Shown: in pieces, positions 38,865 through 45,838 of the stretch
Position numbering within the stretch: position 1 is the stretch's first letter
Layout: each line of letters begins with the position of its first letter
Assembly: GCF_002220365.1 (NCBI RefSeq)
Contig: NZ_MTHB01000047.1
Coordinates: 1 to 49,751, forward strand
Direction of reading: 5' to 3'
DNA: 49,751 nt
From: Caballeronia sordidicola
GTDB lineage: Bacteria > Pseudomonadota > Gammaproteobacteria > Burkholderiales > Burkholderiaceae
Translations under genes and position numbers: made by a program
Notes under the pieces: model-generated
What the model saw: the letters and a program-made list of their open reading frames with translations, nothing else
What the model was told of the DNA's origin: nothing
Database searches by the model: none

Positions 38865-39469
38865 GGCTGCGGGCCGACCTCCTGATCGTATTTTGCCTTT
38901 TTATATTCGGCATGGTCGACGAGTTCATCCACGAGGATTGTCACTGGCTCTCGCGGCGACCAGCCGAACCCTCGTCCGATTTTGTTGAGCCATTGGAAGT
39001 CCTGCCGTCCCCAAAGAATTCCCCATTGCCACGCGAACGACTTGAACCTATCCCCCGGACGGTCAGTTTCGTCCTGACGCGTGATTAGGTCCAAGTACGA
39101 CGGCCAGCCGTCCTCATAGCCGAGAGAGACGTGATGCTGCTCAAGAAGACGGAGCTCCTTGCTCGGTCGCGCGACACCTAATGAGCCCCCGCAGGGCGTA
39201 CGCACACATACCCTCCGGGCTTTACGTTGCAAGAGGCGTGCTACACGATCCTCTAGACCTTGAATTGCTGACGCGAGCGGAGCCCGATCTTTGCATGCGT
39301 ATCGATTGACCTGTCCATCCCAATCGACGCGAGGCGGCGCGAGATGCGCATCAAGTTGTGAATACGTGAGACCGCTTAAGTCGCGGGCCTCTGCAATTAA
39401 TCCCCGAGTAAAGCGTTGCAGAGCTGGCCTCAGCCGCTGCCCTTGGTTAGTCCCAATGTTCACGATCAA
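38723..39469 (-). CDS. Hypothetical protein of the mobile element, probably frameshifted
   Basis: Starts TTG 39469 or GTG 39463 with GGAAG upstream: (M)IVNIGTNQGQRLRPALQRFTRGLIAEARDLSGLTYSQLDAHLAPP, then GQVNRYACKDRAPLASAIQGLEDRVARLL. The start region looks like a helix-turn-helix-type segment (LSGLTYSQLDAHL..). The middle is Trp-rich (FAWQWGILWGRQDFQWLNK). The last about 45 codons look out of frame, and a better frame continues to 38649, so the gene may be broken or carry a sequencing error. No recognised family. Confidence 0.6.
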   Translation of the reverse strand: MIVNIGTNQGQRLRPALQRFTRGLIAEARDLSGLTYSQLDAHLAPPRVDWDGQVNRYACKDRAPLASAIQGLEDRVARLLQRKARRVCVRTPCGGSLGVARPSKELRLLEQHHVSLGYEDGWPSYLDLITRQDETDRPGDRFKSFAWQWGILWGRQDFQWLNKIGRGFGWSPREPVTILVDELVDHAEYKKAKYDQEVGPQPWMIDEKPWRHLPCPTSWPLICTVQTTYILYSMTTESRCRSGNFDTK

Positions 39470-39560
39470 GATCTTCCAAAGTTAAAAACTGGTCTTTGTG
39501 CGGACGTCACGTCAAGGCTAGTCTGCACTGGTCTTCAATACAAGTAACCGGTGATCTCTG

Positions 39561-39863
39561 ATGCGGAAATTGGACAGTGATTTTCGACAAACGTTCGAGC
39601 GCATGGCGCCACAAGCAATCATCAATAGGGACGAGCTCGCGGCGTTACTTGCAACGACCGTTGGTGCTGTAACGCAGATGGCGTATCGCGGCGAACTCCC
39701 CGCAACGGCGTTTCCAGCGAAACGACGGGCGTGCTGGTTCGTAAGTGATATCCGCACATGGCTTGACGACGCAGCGACAAAGAGAAACAACAAGCAAATA
39801 GCTATGAACGAGGGTAGCGCAAGACCGCGTATCGGGCGTCCACGTCATGCGACGAGCGACTGA
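39561..39863 (+). CDS. AlpA/excisionase-like DNA-binding protein
   Basis: 100 aa. The core IINRDELAALLATTVGAVTQMAYRGELPATAFPAKRRACWFVSDIRTWLDD has the order helix, helix, basic loop, aromatic strand and helix of AlpA/Xis (MerR-like) proteins. Such proteins control integrase genes or act in excision. The basic tail (PRIGRPRHATSD) can contact DNA. The following gene starts 2 bp after its stop, so the two are cotranscribed. The direct repeat ACTGGTCTT (39488-39496 and 39527-39535) upstream is a possible binding site. Confidence 0.7.
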   Translation: MRKLDSDFRQTFERMAPQAIINRDELAALLATTVGAVTQMAYRGELPATAFPAKRRACWFVSDIRTWLDDAATKRNNKQIAMNEGSARPRIGRPRHATSD

Positions 39864-39865
39864 GC

Positions 39866-40477
39866 GTGAGCACGCAGTCGATGCAAGGGGAGCTGTTCAA
39901 AGCTGAGACCGGCTGGTTTCACGTCTTTCGGTCTTTAGTCAACAGCGCCGCGTTCGCTTCAATGGACGGGAAGACGGTGAAGGTGTATCTCGTCATCAAG
40001 ACGCACACCAATATCGACACCGGCGTCGCGGGTCCCATTGAGTACGAGACCATTGCTGCGAAGGCAGGTATCTCCGTGTCCTCCGTCAAGCGCGCGATCC
40101 CGTTGCTTGAATCGCTGGGCTACGTCTCACGCTCTCCTTGCGGTCGCTCCTACATATACCGATTCCAGGAAAAATGGCGGATACATGACGAGTCCGGGAA
40201 TCATACTGCGATGGCGTCTTGGCCATATATCCCCGCGCTCGTTAAGTCTACGGCGAATGACCTAAGGGCGGGGCGTGTACCGCCAAACGTTCATATCGAG
40301 CGTTTGCAACTCAATATCAACCATGTCGCCGCGGGCGGGGTTGTCATCAATGTCCAAGATGCGCTTGATCAGATGCACCCGAGTATGCGGCAAAAGTTGG
40401 TTTCTTTGCTGGAGCGTGCGGGCGCGATAGACGTTGGAAGTTATACACAGGTCAGCGATGACCCGGATCACGGGTGA
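39866..40477 (+). CDS. Winged-helix protein, replication-initiator-like
   Basis: 203 aa from GTG 39866. The N-terminal region GWFHVFRSLVNSAAFASMDGKTVKVYLVIKTHTNIDTG.. PIEYETIAAKAGISVSSVKRAIPLLESLGYVSRSPCGRSYIYRF is a helix-turn-helix of the kind found in plasmid and phage replication proteins (a DnaD/RepA-N-like N-terminus). The C-terminal half (about 110-203) has no known motif. It lies just before the palindromic region and mobC. It may start replication of the excised element or act as a regulator; sequence alone does not decide. Confidence 0.68.
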   Translation: MSTQSMQGELFKAETGWFHVFRSLVNSAAFASMDGKTVKVYLVIKTHTNIDTGVAGPIEYETIAAKAGISVSSVKRAIPLLESLGYVSRSPCGRSYIYRFQEKWRIHDESGNHTAMASWPYIPALVKSTANDLRAGRVPPNVHIERLQLNINHVAAGGVVINVQDALDQMHPSMRQKLVSLLERAGAIDVGSYTQVSDDPDHG

Positions 40478-40544
40478 CCCATATCACTGCTCGTCATAGC
40501 TCACGCGTGACCTCTTTCGTCGTGGAATGAGGTCACGCGTGAGC
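40452..40544 (+). repeat. TCACGCGTGACC boxes and 16-bp inverted repeat: candidate oriT or operator
   Basis: Arms GCTCACGCGTGACCTC (40499-40514) and GAGGTCACGCGTGAGC (40529-40544) are perfectly complementary around a 14-nt spacer. Each arm contains the palindrome TCACGCGTGA. Related single boxes precede it: TCAGCGATGACC (40452-40463) and TCACGGGTGACC (40468-40479). The location, between the replication-type gene and mobC, is where an oriT or a shared operator would be expected. No T-tract follows, so it is not a simple terminator. Confidence 0.6.
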
Positions 40545-40558
40545 CACTAATAAGAGAG

Positions 40559-41125
40559 ATGTTTACTCCAAAGAGAGGCATCGGCGTGAAGAGCAGAAAT
40601 AGCAGCGTGCTCAGCGTTCAATTGGGAGCGCTGAAGCCTCAATGGGAAAGCTACTGCCGTTCTCACGGAGTGTCGCCCAGCGATGCAACTAGGCAGGTAA
40701 TTCGGAAGCTGGTTGGACCAGAACCCTATGCTGAAAGCTTAGATAACTCGATTTCGTCGGACGTTCTCCACGCGAAGAAGCGCATCGAAATCCGTTTGAC
40801 ATGGGAGGAACATCGGACGGTGAAAAGAGTTGCAACGCTGGCGGGCTTTTCGATCAATTCGTGGATTGCTTCGCTCGCCCGGGCGCAGTTGACGGTCCAG
40901 CCTCAGCTCGGTCAACACGAGCTAGAGAAGCTTGCGGAGTCAAATACTCGGCTTCTCGCGATTGGCAGGAACCTAAACCAGATAGCTCGTGCGTTAAACG
41001 CGGCGCCGACCGAGCAGACGGTTTATCGAGTCGATGTTGTCGAAGCACTCTCAGAAGCAATTAAGTCTCATACGGCAGCGGTCTCCGCTGTCATCCAATC
41101 GAATGTTCAACGCTGGTCCCGTTAG
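40559..41125 (+). CDS. mobC: MobC-like relaxosome accessory protein
   Basis: 188 aa. Ribbon-helix-helix-like centre (KKRIEIRLTWEEHRTVKRVATLAGFSINSWIASLARAQLT), then ELEKLAESNTRLLAIGRNLNQIARALN, a strong MobC signature. MobC proteins bind oriT and assist the relaxase in strand opening. ATG 40559 lacks a clear ribosome site; an internal start is possible. It lies 14 bp after the inverted repeat and 2 kb before the relaxase, with small membrane genes between. Confidence 0.85.
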   Translation: MFTPKRGIGVKSRNSSVLSVQLGALKPQWESYCRSHGVSPSDATRQVIRKLVGPEPYAESLDNSISSDVLHAKKRIEIRLTWEEHRTVKRVATLAGFSINSWIASLARAQLTVQPQLGQHELEKLAESNTRLLAIGRNLNQIARALNAAPTEQTVYRVDVVEALSEAIKSHTAAVSAVIQSNVQRWSR

Positions 41126-41139
41126 CTTAGGAGGTTCGT

Positions 41140-41550
41140 ATGCGATCAAAGCTTCATTTCGGATGGTCTGATCTCAAAACACTTGTGCCCCGGAAGAACC
41201 AGCCTGTTCCAAGAACAGACGTTGCGGCTCGTCATTTGGAACCGCCCCCGACTCTCTTGCTCCGAGCGAATAGGTATCGGGGGTTCGGCTTATATGTCAT
41301 GACCGTTTCTGGACCGGTTCCTGTTTTGCGTGAAGGTACAGCGACGTGGTTCAAGTCCATCGAAGAATGTACCGACGAACTGCTGGACCTCGACGTTGAT
41401 CTTGACTTCGAGCATGTTCTGCTGGACCTCGGCATGTGGGACTGCCATATGATGCCGCCGCGCGCCGATGAGCCTCGCCCCGCGAGGCCTCAATGCAGTC
41501 GCTTTGCAAGATCGGGCCTGCGGCCGTTGCGCCCCCTGGGCGCTCAATGA
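41140..41550 (+). CDS. Hypothetical protein of the mobilisation cluster
   Basis: 136 aa, soluble. Middle region LLRANRYRGFGLYVMTVSGPVPVLREGTATWFKSIEECTDELLDLDVDLDFEHVLLDLGMWD is acidic and probably folded; the C-terminus (ADEPRPARPQCSRFARSGLRPLRP) is Pro/Arg-rich. GGAGG lies 7 bp before the ATG. It is 14 bp after mobC and 15 bp before the membrane protein, thus in the same operon. Family not recognised. Confidence 0.68.
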   Translation: MRSKLHFGWSDLKTLVPRKNQPVPRTDVAARHLEPPPTLLLRANRYRGFGLYVMTVSGPVPVLREGTATWFKSIEECTDELLDLDVDLDFEHVLLDLGMWDCHMMPPRADEPRPARPQCSRFARSGLRPLRPLGAQ

Positions 41551-41565
41551 AAGGAGGGAGGTGCC

Positions 41566-41874
41566 ATGTTTTCGCTTTGGTTCCTGATATTGGCAACAGC
41601 AAGCTTTTTGTTTTTTATTCATTGTCTCGACTGGGCGTTCCTGATACGAAATCGTCAGCTTCTCGGCTACCTCGTCCATACCCCCACTCACTTTGTCGGT
41701 GATCTGGCGTCGATGGTCGCCTACTTCGTGCTACTGGCGTTGTGTGTACGACAGGCCCTCGGCATTGCTCATGCCGATGGGTTGTACGTAATGGCAGCTC
41801 TCACCGTTGTATTTATCGTCGGCCATCGTCGCGCGAATGCAGGACTGCGTGCGGCAGAGGAGGAATATCAATGA
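41566..41874 (+). CDS. Small polytopic membrane protein
   Basis: 102 aa with about three hydrophobic segments: FSLWFLILATASFLFFIHCL, VGDLASMVAYFVLLALCV, GLYVMAALTVVFIVGH. A basic/acidic tail (RRANAGLRAAEEEYQ) ends in the cytoplasm. AAGGAGG precedes the ATG. Its stop overlaps the start of the lipoprotein gene (ATGA). The context (lipoprotein, VirB6-like protein) suggests a part or adaptor of a conjugation channel; no family is recognised. Confidence 0.72.
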   Translation: MFSLWFLILATASFLFFIHCLDWAFLIRNRQLLGYLVHTPTHFVGDLASMVAYFVLLALCVRQALGIAHADGLYVMAALTVVFIVGHRRANAGLRAAEEEYQ

Positions 41875-42008
41875 GGGCGCTCTTAATATGTGCCGTGATT
41901 ATGGCTCTCGTCGCGTGCAAGAAGGACGACGATGTTTCCAAAAAAAAGGCCCGCGCGCAGGACAACCTAGCGCCAGTACCAGCAAGCCAGTTTCGTTGGA
42001 ACAAATAG
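41871..42008 (+). CDS. VirB7/TrbK-like small lipoprotein
   Basis: 45 aa: MRALLICAVIMALVAC, a lipobox with C16, then a Lys/Asp cluster (KKDDDVSKKKARAQ) and a short Pro-containing tail. It is translationally coupled to the preceding membrane gene (ATGA) and ends 12 bp before the VirB6-like gene. Small lipoproteins next to VirB6 are typically VirB7-type channel components or entry-exclusion proteins (TrbK/EexN). Assignment rests on size, lipobox and position. Confidence 0.62.
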   Translation: MRALLICAVIMALVACKKDDDVSKKKARAQDNLAPVPASQFRWNK

Positions 42009-42020
42009 ACAGGGAGCAGC

Positions 42021-43064
42021 ATGCCACTGACCGGACTATTTCAGTTTGTTACGGGCTCGATTGACAACGCACTATCGGTGTTCGTCGCGAGCATCTCGTC
42101 ATCCATTGCGAGCGCGATTGCACCACTGGTCTTCGCCGCCGTCACCATCTGGATCATCATGTTTGGGTGGGCGACGCTCAGGGGTGAGGTTCAGGAACCC
42201 GTTAGTCAGTTCGCCATTCGCGCGTTCAAGGTGTCCGCATTGCTGACGCTGGCATTGAACGCGGCTATCTATCAGGCCAACGTCGTCGTGTTTGTGAACG
42301 GATTGAGTTCTGGGTTGGTGCAGACCGCGATGCCTGGCTCGAATACAAACATGTTTTCCGCGATCGATCTGGTCGATACCAAAGCGTACAACTACATGCA
42401 TATGCTTTGGGAGCGAGGCACAAACCTTTTCCCAATGGGCGGGTATGCGGACCTCTTTTCTACGGCGATAGTATTGTTTTCGGCGGCCACCATTGAGATC
42501 GTAATGGGTGGTCTGCTGTCACTCGCGAAAGTCGCAATTTCGCTCATGCTGGCAGTGGGCCCATTGTTTCTCGCGTGCATGGCTTTTGCACCAACAAAGC
42601 GGTTCGCAGAGGGATGGTTCGCCAAGGTAGCAAACTATGTGCTGCTCATTTTCTTTCTCGCTACGGCGGCGGCCATGTGCCTATCGATCTACTCAACGTT
42701 TGTCGACACGGTAACCGCTGCGTCCGCGAACGACAACGCACTGGGCGACGCAATGAGCTTCCTTATACTGTGCGGCACTCTCGTTTTCGTGATAGTGCAG
42801 CTGCCCGGCATGGCGGCCGGCATAGCGGGTGGTGCAGCAATTTCCGGCGGAGCAGCCATCACGTTTGTTTCCCTCATGAGTCGCATGCTCCGGGGAAACG
42901 GCGGCGGCAAACAGAATGAACCGTTTCCGAAGAACGGTGCAGAGGGTGGCTCCGTCACGAGAGACGGAGGCGGAAATTCTGGACGGGCCTCTGGCGGCGG
43001 TAGTGCGCCGACTCCAGCGTACCAACGGGCGACGATCGATCGTCTGTTGGGAGGCAAGCGTTGA
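42021..43064 (+). CDS. VirB6/TrbL-like type IV secretion protein
   Basis: 347-aa inner-membrane protein with about six helices. The start MPLTGLFQFVTGSIDNALSVFVASISSSIASAIAPLVFAAVTIWIIMFGWATLRG is typical of VirB6/TrbL. A central loop (about 95-140) and a second helix block (150-275) follow. The tail is Gly/Ser/Asn-rich and cytoplasmic (LRGNGGGKQNEPF...). VirB6 forms part of the translocation channel. No other channel gene (VirB4, VirB8-10, VirB11, VirD4) is seen in the window, so this may modify or complement a helper's apparatus. Confidence 0.85.
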   Translation: MPLTGLFQFVTGSIDNALSVFVASISSSIASAIAPLVFAAVTIWIIMFGWATLRGEVQEPVSQFAIRAFKVSALLTLALNAAIYQANVVVFVNGLSSGLVQTAMPGSNTNMFSAIDLVDTKAYNYMHMLWERGTNLFPMGGYADLFSTAIVLFSAATIEIVMGGLLSLAKVAISLMLAVGPLFLACMAFAPTKRFAEGWFAKVANYVLLIFFLATAAAMCLSIYSTFVDTVTAASANDNALGDAMSFLILCGTLVFVIVQLPGMAAGIAGGAAISGGAAITFVSLMSRMLRGNGGGKQNEPFPKNGAEGGSVTRDGGGNSGRASGGGSAPTPAYQRATIDRLLGGKR

Positions 43065-43130
43065 TCGACTGTGGAAGTCCTATCGATTTGTTGGCAAAGG
43101 ATTAGATACGTGCGCGCAGAGAGGTAAGGC

Positions 43131-44201
43131 ATGACGCTACCCAAAATTTACGTCAACGGAATCCTGCAGACGTGGGGGGACAAGCTGTTTGGCAGCACTA
43201 CACGTGTAGTCAGGCCGCGTAAAGCTGGCACGGGGGTGATACTTCCTCCTCGAACGCTTTCACCTAGCAGGCGTGCACGGCCCTCTGGCATCTTAAGAAT
43301 TCGGCAAACGCTCGCGGCAACCACCAAGAAAGCACCGGAGGTGGTTGTCAAGATAAGCGGCGGCGGCAGGGGGATGACGGCTATTCGAGCCCATCTCGAT
43401 TACATCTCGCGCAACGGCAAGGTCGCATTGGAGAACCAAGACGGTGATGCTCTTGTCGGGCGCGATGATATTCGAGACCTCAAGACTGAACTTCAGTTTG
43501 GCGGCTTCGGCATCCCTGAGGAGAGTACGGTTCGGGAAGCGTTCAACATCGTTCTATCGATGCCACCGGGTACCGACAGGACTGCTGTTCACGATTCCGT
43601 ACGTAGCTTTGCCGCAGACGAGTTCGGAAAGAATTTTCGCTACGTATTCGCGTGCCACACGGATGAGGCCCATCCCCATGTGCACCTTTGCGTCATAGCC
43701 CGGTCGAACGACGGTACGAGACTCAATCCGCGCAAGGCGGACCTGCAGGACTGGCGAGAGTCGTTCGCTGCTTATCTGCGTGAACACGGGATTGATGCCA
43801 ATGCCACTCGACGCCAGGCGCGTGGGGTAACGAGAATGCCGGTGCCGCAACCCGTTGTGAACATGCAGAAGAAGCGCGGCACGGCTCCCCGGCGGCCGCA
43901 CAGCACACCGCTTCTGGATGCAAAGCACACCCAGGCAGGAGACCGTTCAGAGACTGGGCACAAGGTGCTGCAAGCATACGGCGCGATGGCGAAGACTATG
44001 GCGGACTCTGAGGACGTAGAAGACCGGAAGATGGCGGTCGAAATCGTCAAACTGGTAAAGCAGATGCCATCCGTCCAACTCGCACATATGTCACTCCAAA
44101 CAGATCGGCCGGATAGATCGAGTTCACCTCGCCCCGATGTGCCGAAACGAACGGTTCGGAATCGGGAGCCCAACGGGGGATCTGACGAACCCTCCAGATA
44201 G
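43131..44201 (+). CDS. Relaxase, MobA/VirD2 family (MobP type)
   Basis: 356 aa. Conjugative nickase that cuts oriT and stays bound to the 5' end. N-terminal basic region (1-75), then the relaxase core: motif I region AIRAHLDYISRNGKVALENQDG (the catalytic Tyr is probably in DYIS), and motif III CHTDEAHPHVHLCV (about 175-188), the HxD..HxHxH metal site. The C-terminal 130 residues are basic and disordered, likely for coupling-protein contact. It follows the VirB6-like gene by 66 bp. With MobC and the candidate oriT the element can be mobilised; its own coupling protein is not seen. Confidence 0.88.
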   Translation: MTLPKIYVNGILQTWGDKLFGSTTRVVRPRKAGTGVILPPRTLSPSRRARPSGILRIRQTLAATTKKAPEVVVKISGGGRGMTAIRAHLDYISRNGKVALENQDGDALVGRDDIRDLKTELQFGGFGIPEESTVREAFNIVLSMPPGTDRTAVHDSVRSFAADEFGKNFRYVFACHTDEAHPHVHLCVIARSNDGTRLNPRKADLQDWRESFAAYLREHGIDANATRRQARGVTRMPVPQPVVNMQKKRGTAPRRPHSTPLLDAKHTQAGDRSETGHKVLQAYGAMAKTMADSEDVEDRKMAVEIVKLVKQMPSVQLAHMSLQTDRPDRSSSPRPDVPKRTVRNREPNGGSDEPSR

Positions 44202-44285
44202 ACGCGCGTGCGACGAAAAATTGCGACAGCGCGAGAAATTTGCGCTGCCGCAATTCAGTGGTCTGTCGCGCTCACATCTCACCAG

Positions 44286-44305
44286 CCGGTAGTTCTTCAG
44301 CGCAG
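44286..44305 (+). repeat. 20-bp direct repeat, copy 1
   Basis: CCGGTAGTTCTTCAGCGCAG at 44286-44305, identical to 44967-44986. The two copies flank the histidine phosphatase gene (copy 1 overlaps its 3' end), which suggests duplication or insertion of this segment. Confidence 0.8.
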
Positions 44306-44953
44306 CGGCGTCTCCAGCGCCGCATGTTCCTGCTCGACGGACCAGGACCGTCCGTCAAACGTCGCCACAAACCCGCCCGCATTGTGAATGGGTGACCGCT
44401 GATCGACAATTCTGAATGAGCGCATGGCGTCAGTGTCGATTACTCCGTCGCCATTCTGGATCAGCCACCGCATTGCCTGTAGGAACTGACCGTGCCCGAA
44501 CATCGCTGCTGTAGCGTCTGACGCATTGTGGAGCATCCTGAAGCGGTTCAGAGCCTCGAGCACGCGCTCGATGAAGGCGGAGAACGACTCGGCCCCTAGC
44601 CCATCCACAAGCGTCTGATTGAACGCATTCCAGTACGCGTCGACCCACGGCCGACGTTGCTGCGCCGACGTGCCTGCGCATCTGGCCGGTGCCAGGTAGG
44701 TGAATTCCTGGACCGGCCAGATATCACTTCGCACGGCGGGGAATCGGGCCAATGTCGGCGCAGCCGTCTGCCGGGCGCGCAGAAAGGGCGAACAGATCAC
44801 GATGGACGGAGATTCGACAAGGCGCTGGCTGATCGCGTGGGCCTGCTGTTCGCCCAATTCAGTCAGTGGGATCGACACCGGATCGCTCGTCGCGTGGCCA
44901 GCGTTCGCGGCACTCTCGCCATGCCGGAAGCATAGAACTCGCAGTAGGGGCAT
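44297..44953 (-). CDS. Histidine phosphatase family protein
   Basis: 218 aa. Branch-1 histidine acid phosphatase (phosphoglycerate-mutase-like) with RHGESAAN (R10-H11-G12-E13, H11 phospho-acceptor), the mid motif ICSPFLRARQTA, and the second catalytic His in MFGHGQFLQAM (about 152). Family substrates range from sugars to nucleotides and proteins. It is cargo between the relaxase and the reverse transcriptases, on the minus strand, bracketed by 20-bp direct repeats. It could be a defence or metabolism gene; no closer assignment is possible. Confidence 0.87.
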   Translation of the reverse strand: MPLLRVLCFRHGESAANAGHATSDPVSIPLTELGEQQAHAISQRLVESPSIVICSPFLRARQTAAPTLARFPAVRSDIWPVQEFTYLAPARCAGTSAQQRRPWVDAYWNAFNQTLVDGLGAESFSAFIERVLEALNRFRMLHNASDATAAMFGHGQFLQAMRWLIQNGDGVIDTDAMRSFRIVDQRSPIHNAGGFVATFDGRSWSVEQEHAALETPLR

Positions 44954-44966
44954 GTCTGGGGGTGCT

Positions 44967-44986
44967 CCGGTAGTTCTTCAGCGCAG
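44967..44986 (+). repeat. 20-bp direct repeat, copy 2
   Basis: Second identical copy of CCGGTAGTTCTTCAGCGCAG, 14 bp upstream of the phosphatase start codon. Confidence 0.8.
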
Positions 44987-45050
44987 AGCGTTGTCCGCGC
45001 CCAGAGTGAAAAATTGCGACGTCGCAAGAAATAACGCCCGTCCATAAGCA

Positions 45051-45078
45051 TCTAATTGTATTGCGCAATACAATTAGA
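45051..45078. promoter_or_regulatory. 28-bp perfect palindrome
   Basis: Half-site TCTAATTGTATTGC (45051-45064) is followed directly by its reverse complement (45065-45078). With one mismatch the symmetry extends to 45048-45081. This is a typical size for a dimeric repressor operator. It lies about 100 bp upstream of the phosphatase start and faces a gene-poor region. Confidence 0.65.
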
Positions 45079-45638
45079 CGCCGTTCCCAGTGTTGGGACC
45101 GCGTCCGCATTCGCGCAGGGCGCGCACGGAAAGCGGAAGCTTTCCTCCTTTTGCCAAACTGGTTTTAAGGGTGCCCGGCAGGGTCGGGCAATGCAGCGCC
45201 GAAATCAACGCCATCCGCAAAAAATTGCGACAGCGCAAGAAGTACGACGGTTTGGTTCTAAGGCAGGATAGGCTTCCGCCGGGAATCGTCATAACGAGGA
45301 GGTTATGATCATGCTGAGCCCAGCCGGCGAATGTGTGGTCACCGGCTGGGCGCTTTCCAGTGGTCAATTTAGGGGGGCGGTGGTACCACTTACTGCGGAT
45401 CTTGCAAACCTTGGCAGCGATCGTTGCTGCATAGATCGCGTCTATTCCGAGCTGTTGCCGCAGAGCGCGGCACAACGGTCGGCACTGTAGGGTCACGTGG
45501 GTCCGCAAACGCATGCGCTCTTGCTAGTCCCGGATTGATACGCGCTGTCCAGCACAGCGGCGGCAGACATTTTGTCAGCCCGACATCGTATCCCGACGTC
45601 GGCGCTGCAATTGAAACGAGACTGTAAGAAGGTCAGTC
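45079..45638. other. Gene-poor island segment with hairpins
   Basis: No gene called. It contains hairpin CATAAC-GAGGAG-GTTATG (near 45291-45308), then CCCAGCCGG/CCGGCTGGG around a 14-nt loop (near 45319-45350). A 60-codon plus-strand ORF begins behind GAGGAGG but has no recognised motif. The segment may hold relics of a transposable element. Confidence 0.4.
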
Positions 45639-45639
45639 G

Positions 45640-45838
45640 CAACGGCTTGCCTTGCAAGCATAATGCGAAGGTGTAGGGTGTCCAGCCAGTATAGTGTGTG
45701 CGTTTCCGCCGCCTAGGAAAAAAGCGATATCTTCATGCTCGCCGGGAAATTGCTCAAACAAGCATTTAGATTAGCCGGATCCATGGTTGCCAGATCCGTA
45801 AGACGAGCCGGTACACCCTACCTCGAAAGCATAATCGT
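45640..45838 (-). ncRNA. Candidate DRT3 ncRNA with ACACAC template tract
   Basis: Starts right after the drt3b stop on the same strand. Opposite ends pair: GTAGGGTGT (RNA from 45821-45813) with ACACCCTAC (from 45681-45673), closing a structure of about 150 nt. Inside are a hairpin of CGGATC/GATCCG with an inner TGG/CCA (45776-45798) and the tract CACACAC (45700-45694) in an open position next to the closing stem; a 3' hairpin GCTTGC/GCAAGC lies at 45645-45659. No ORF. To my knowledge DRT3 systems use an ncRNA with an ACACAC template; position, pairing and tract fit. Ends are approximate. Confidence 0.6.

Larger units (their letters stand above)
44215..45243 (+). repeat. Three copies of a 25-bp AAAAATTGCGAC box
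   Basis: Boxes start at 44215, 45008 and 45219. Each reads (G/A)AAAAATTGCGAC followed by AGCGCGAGAAATT, GTCGCAAGAAATA or AGCGCAAGAAGTA. Consensus tail RKCGCRAGAARTW. All are in the same orientation. The middle copy is the perfect palindrome TTGCGACGTCGCAA (45014-45027). The span given covers all three, with the phosphatase gene inside. Confidence 0.7.

Noticed and set aside
45074..45514. 146-codon minus-strand ORF in the island's gene-poor segment
   Set aside because: Crosses the hairpins and one of the repeated boxes, has no ribosome site and no domain; treated as non-coding.
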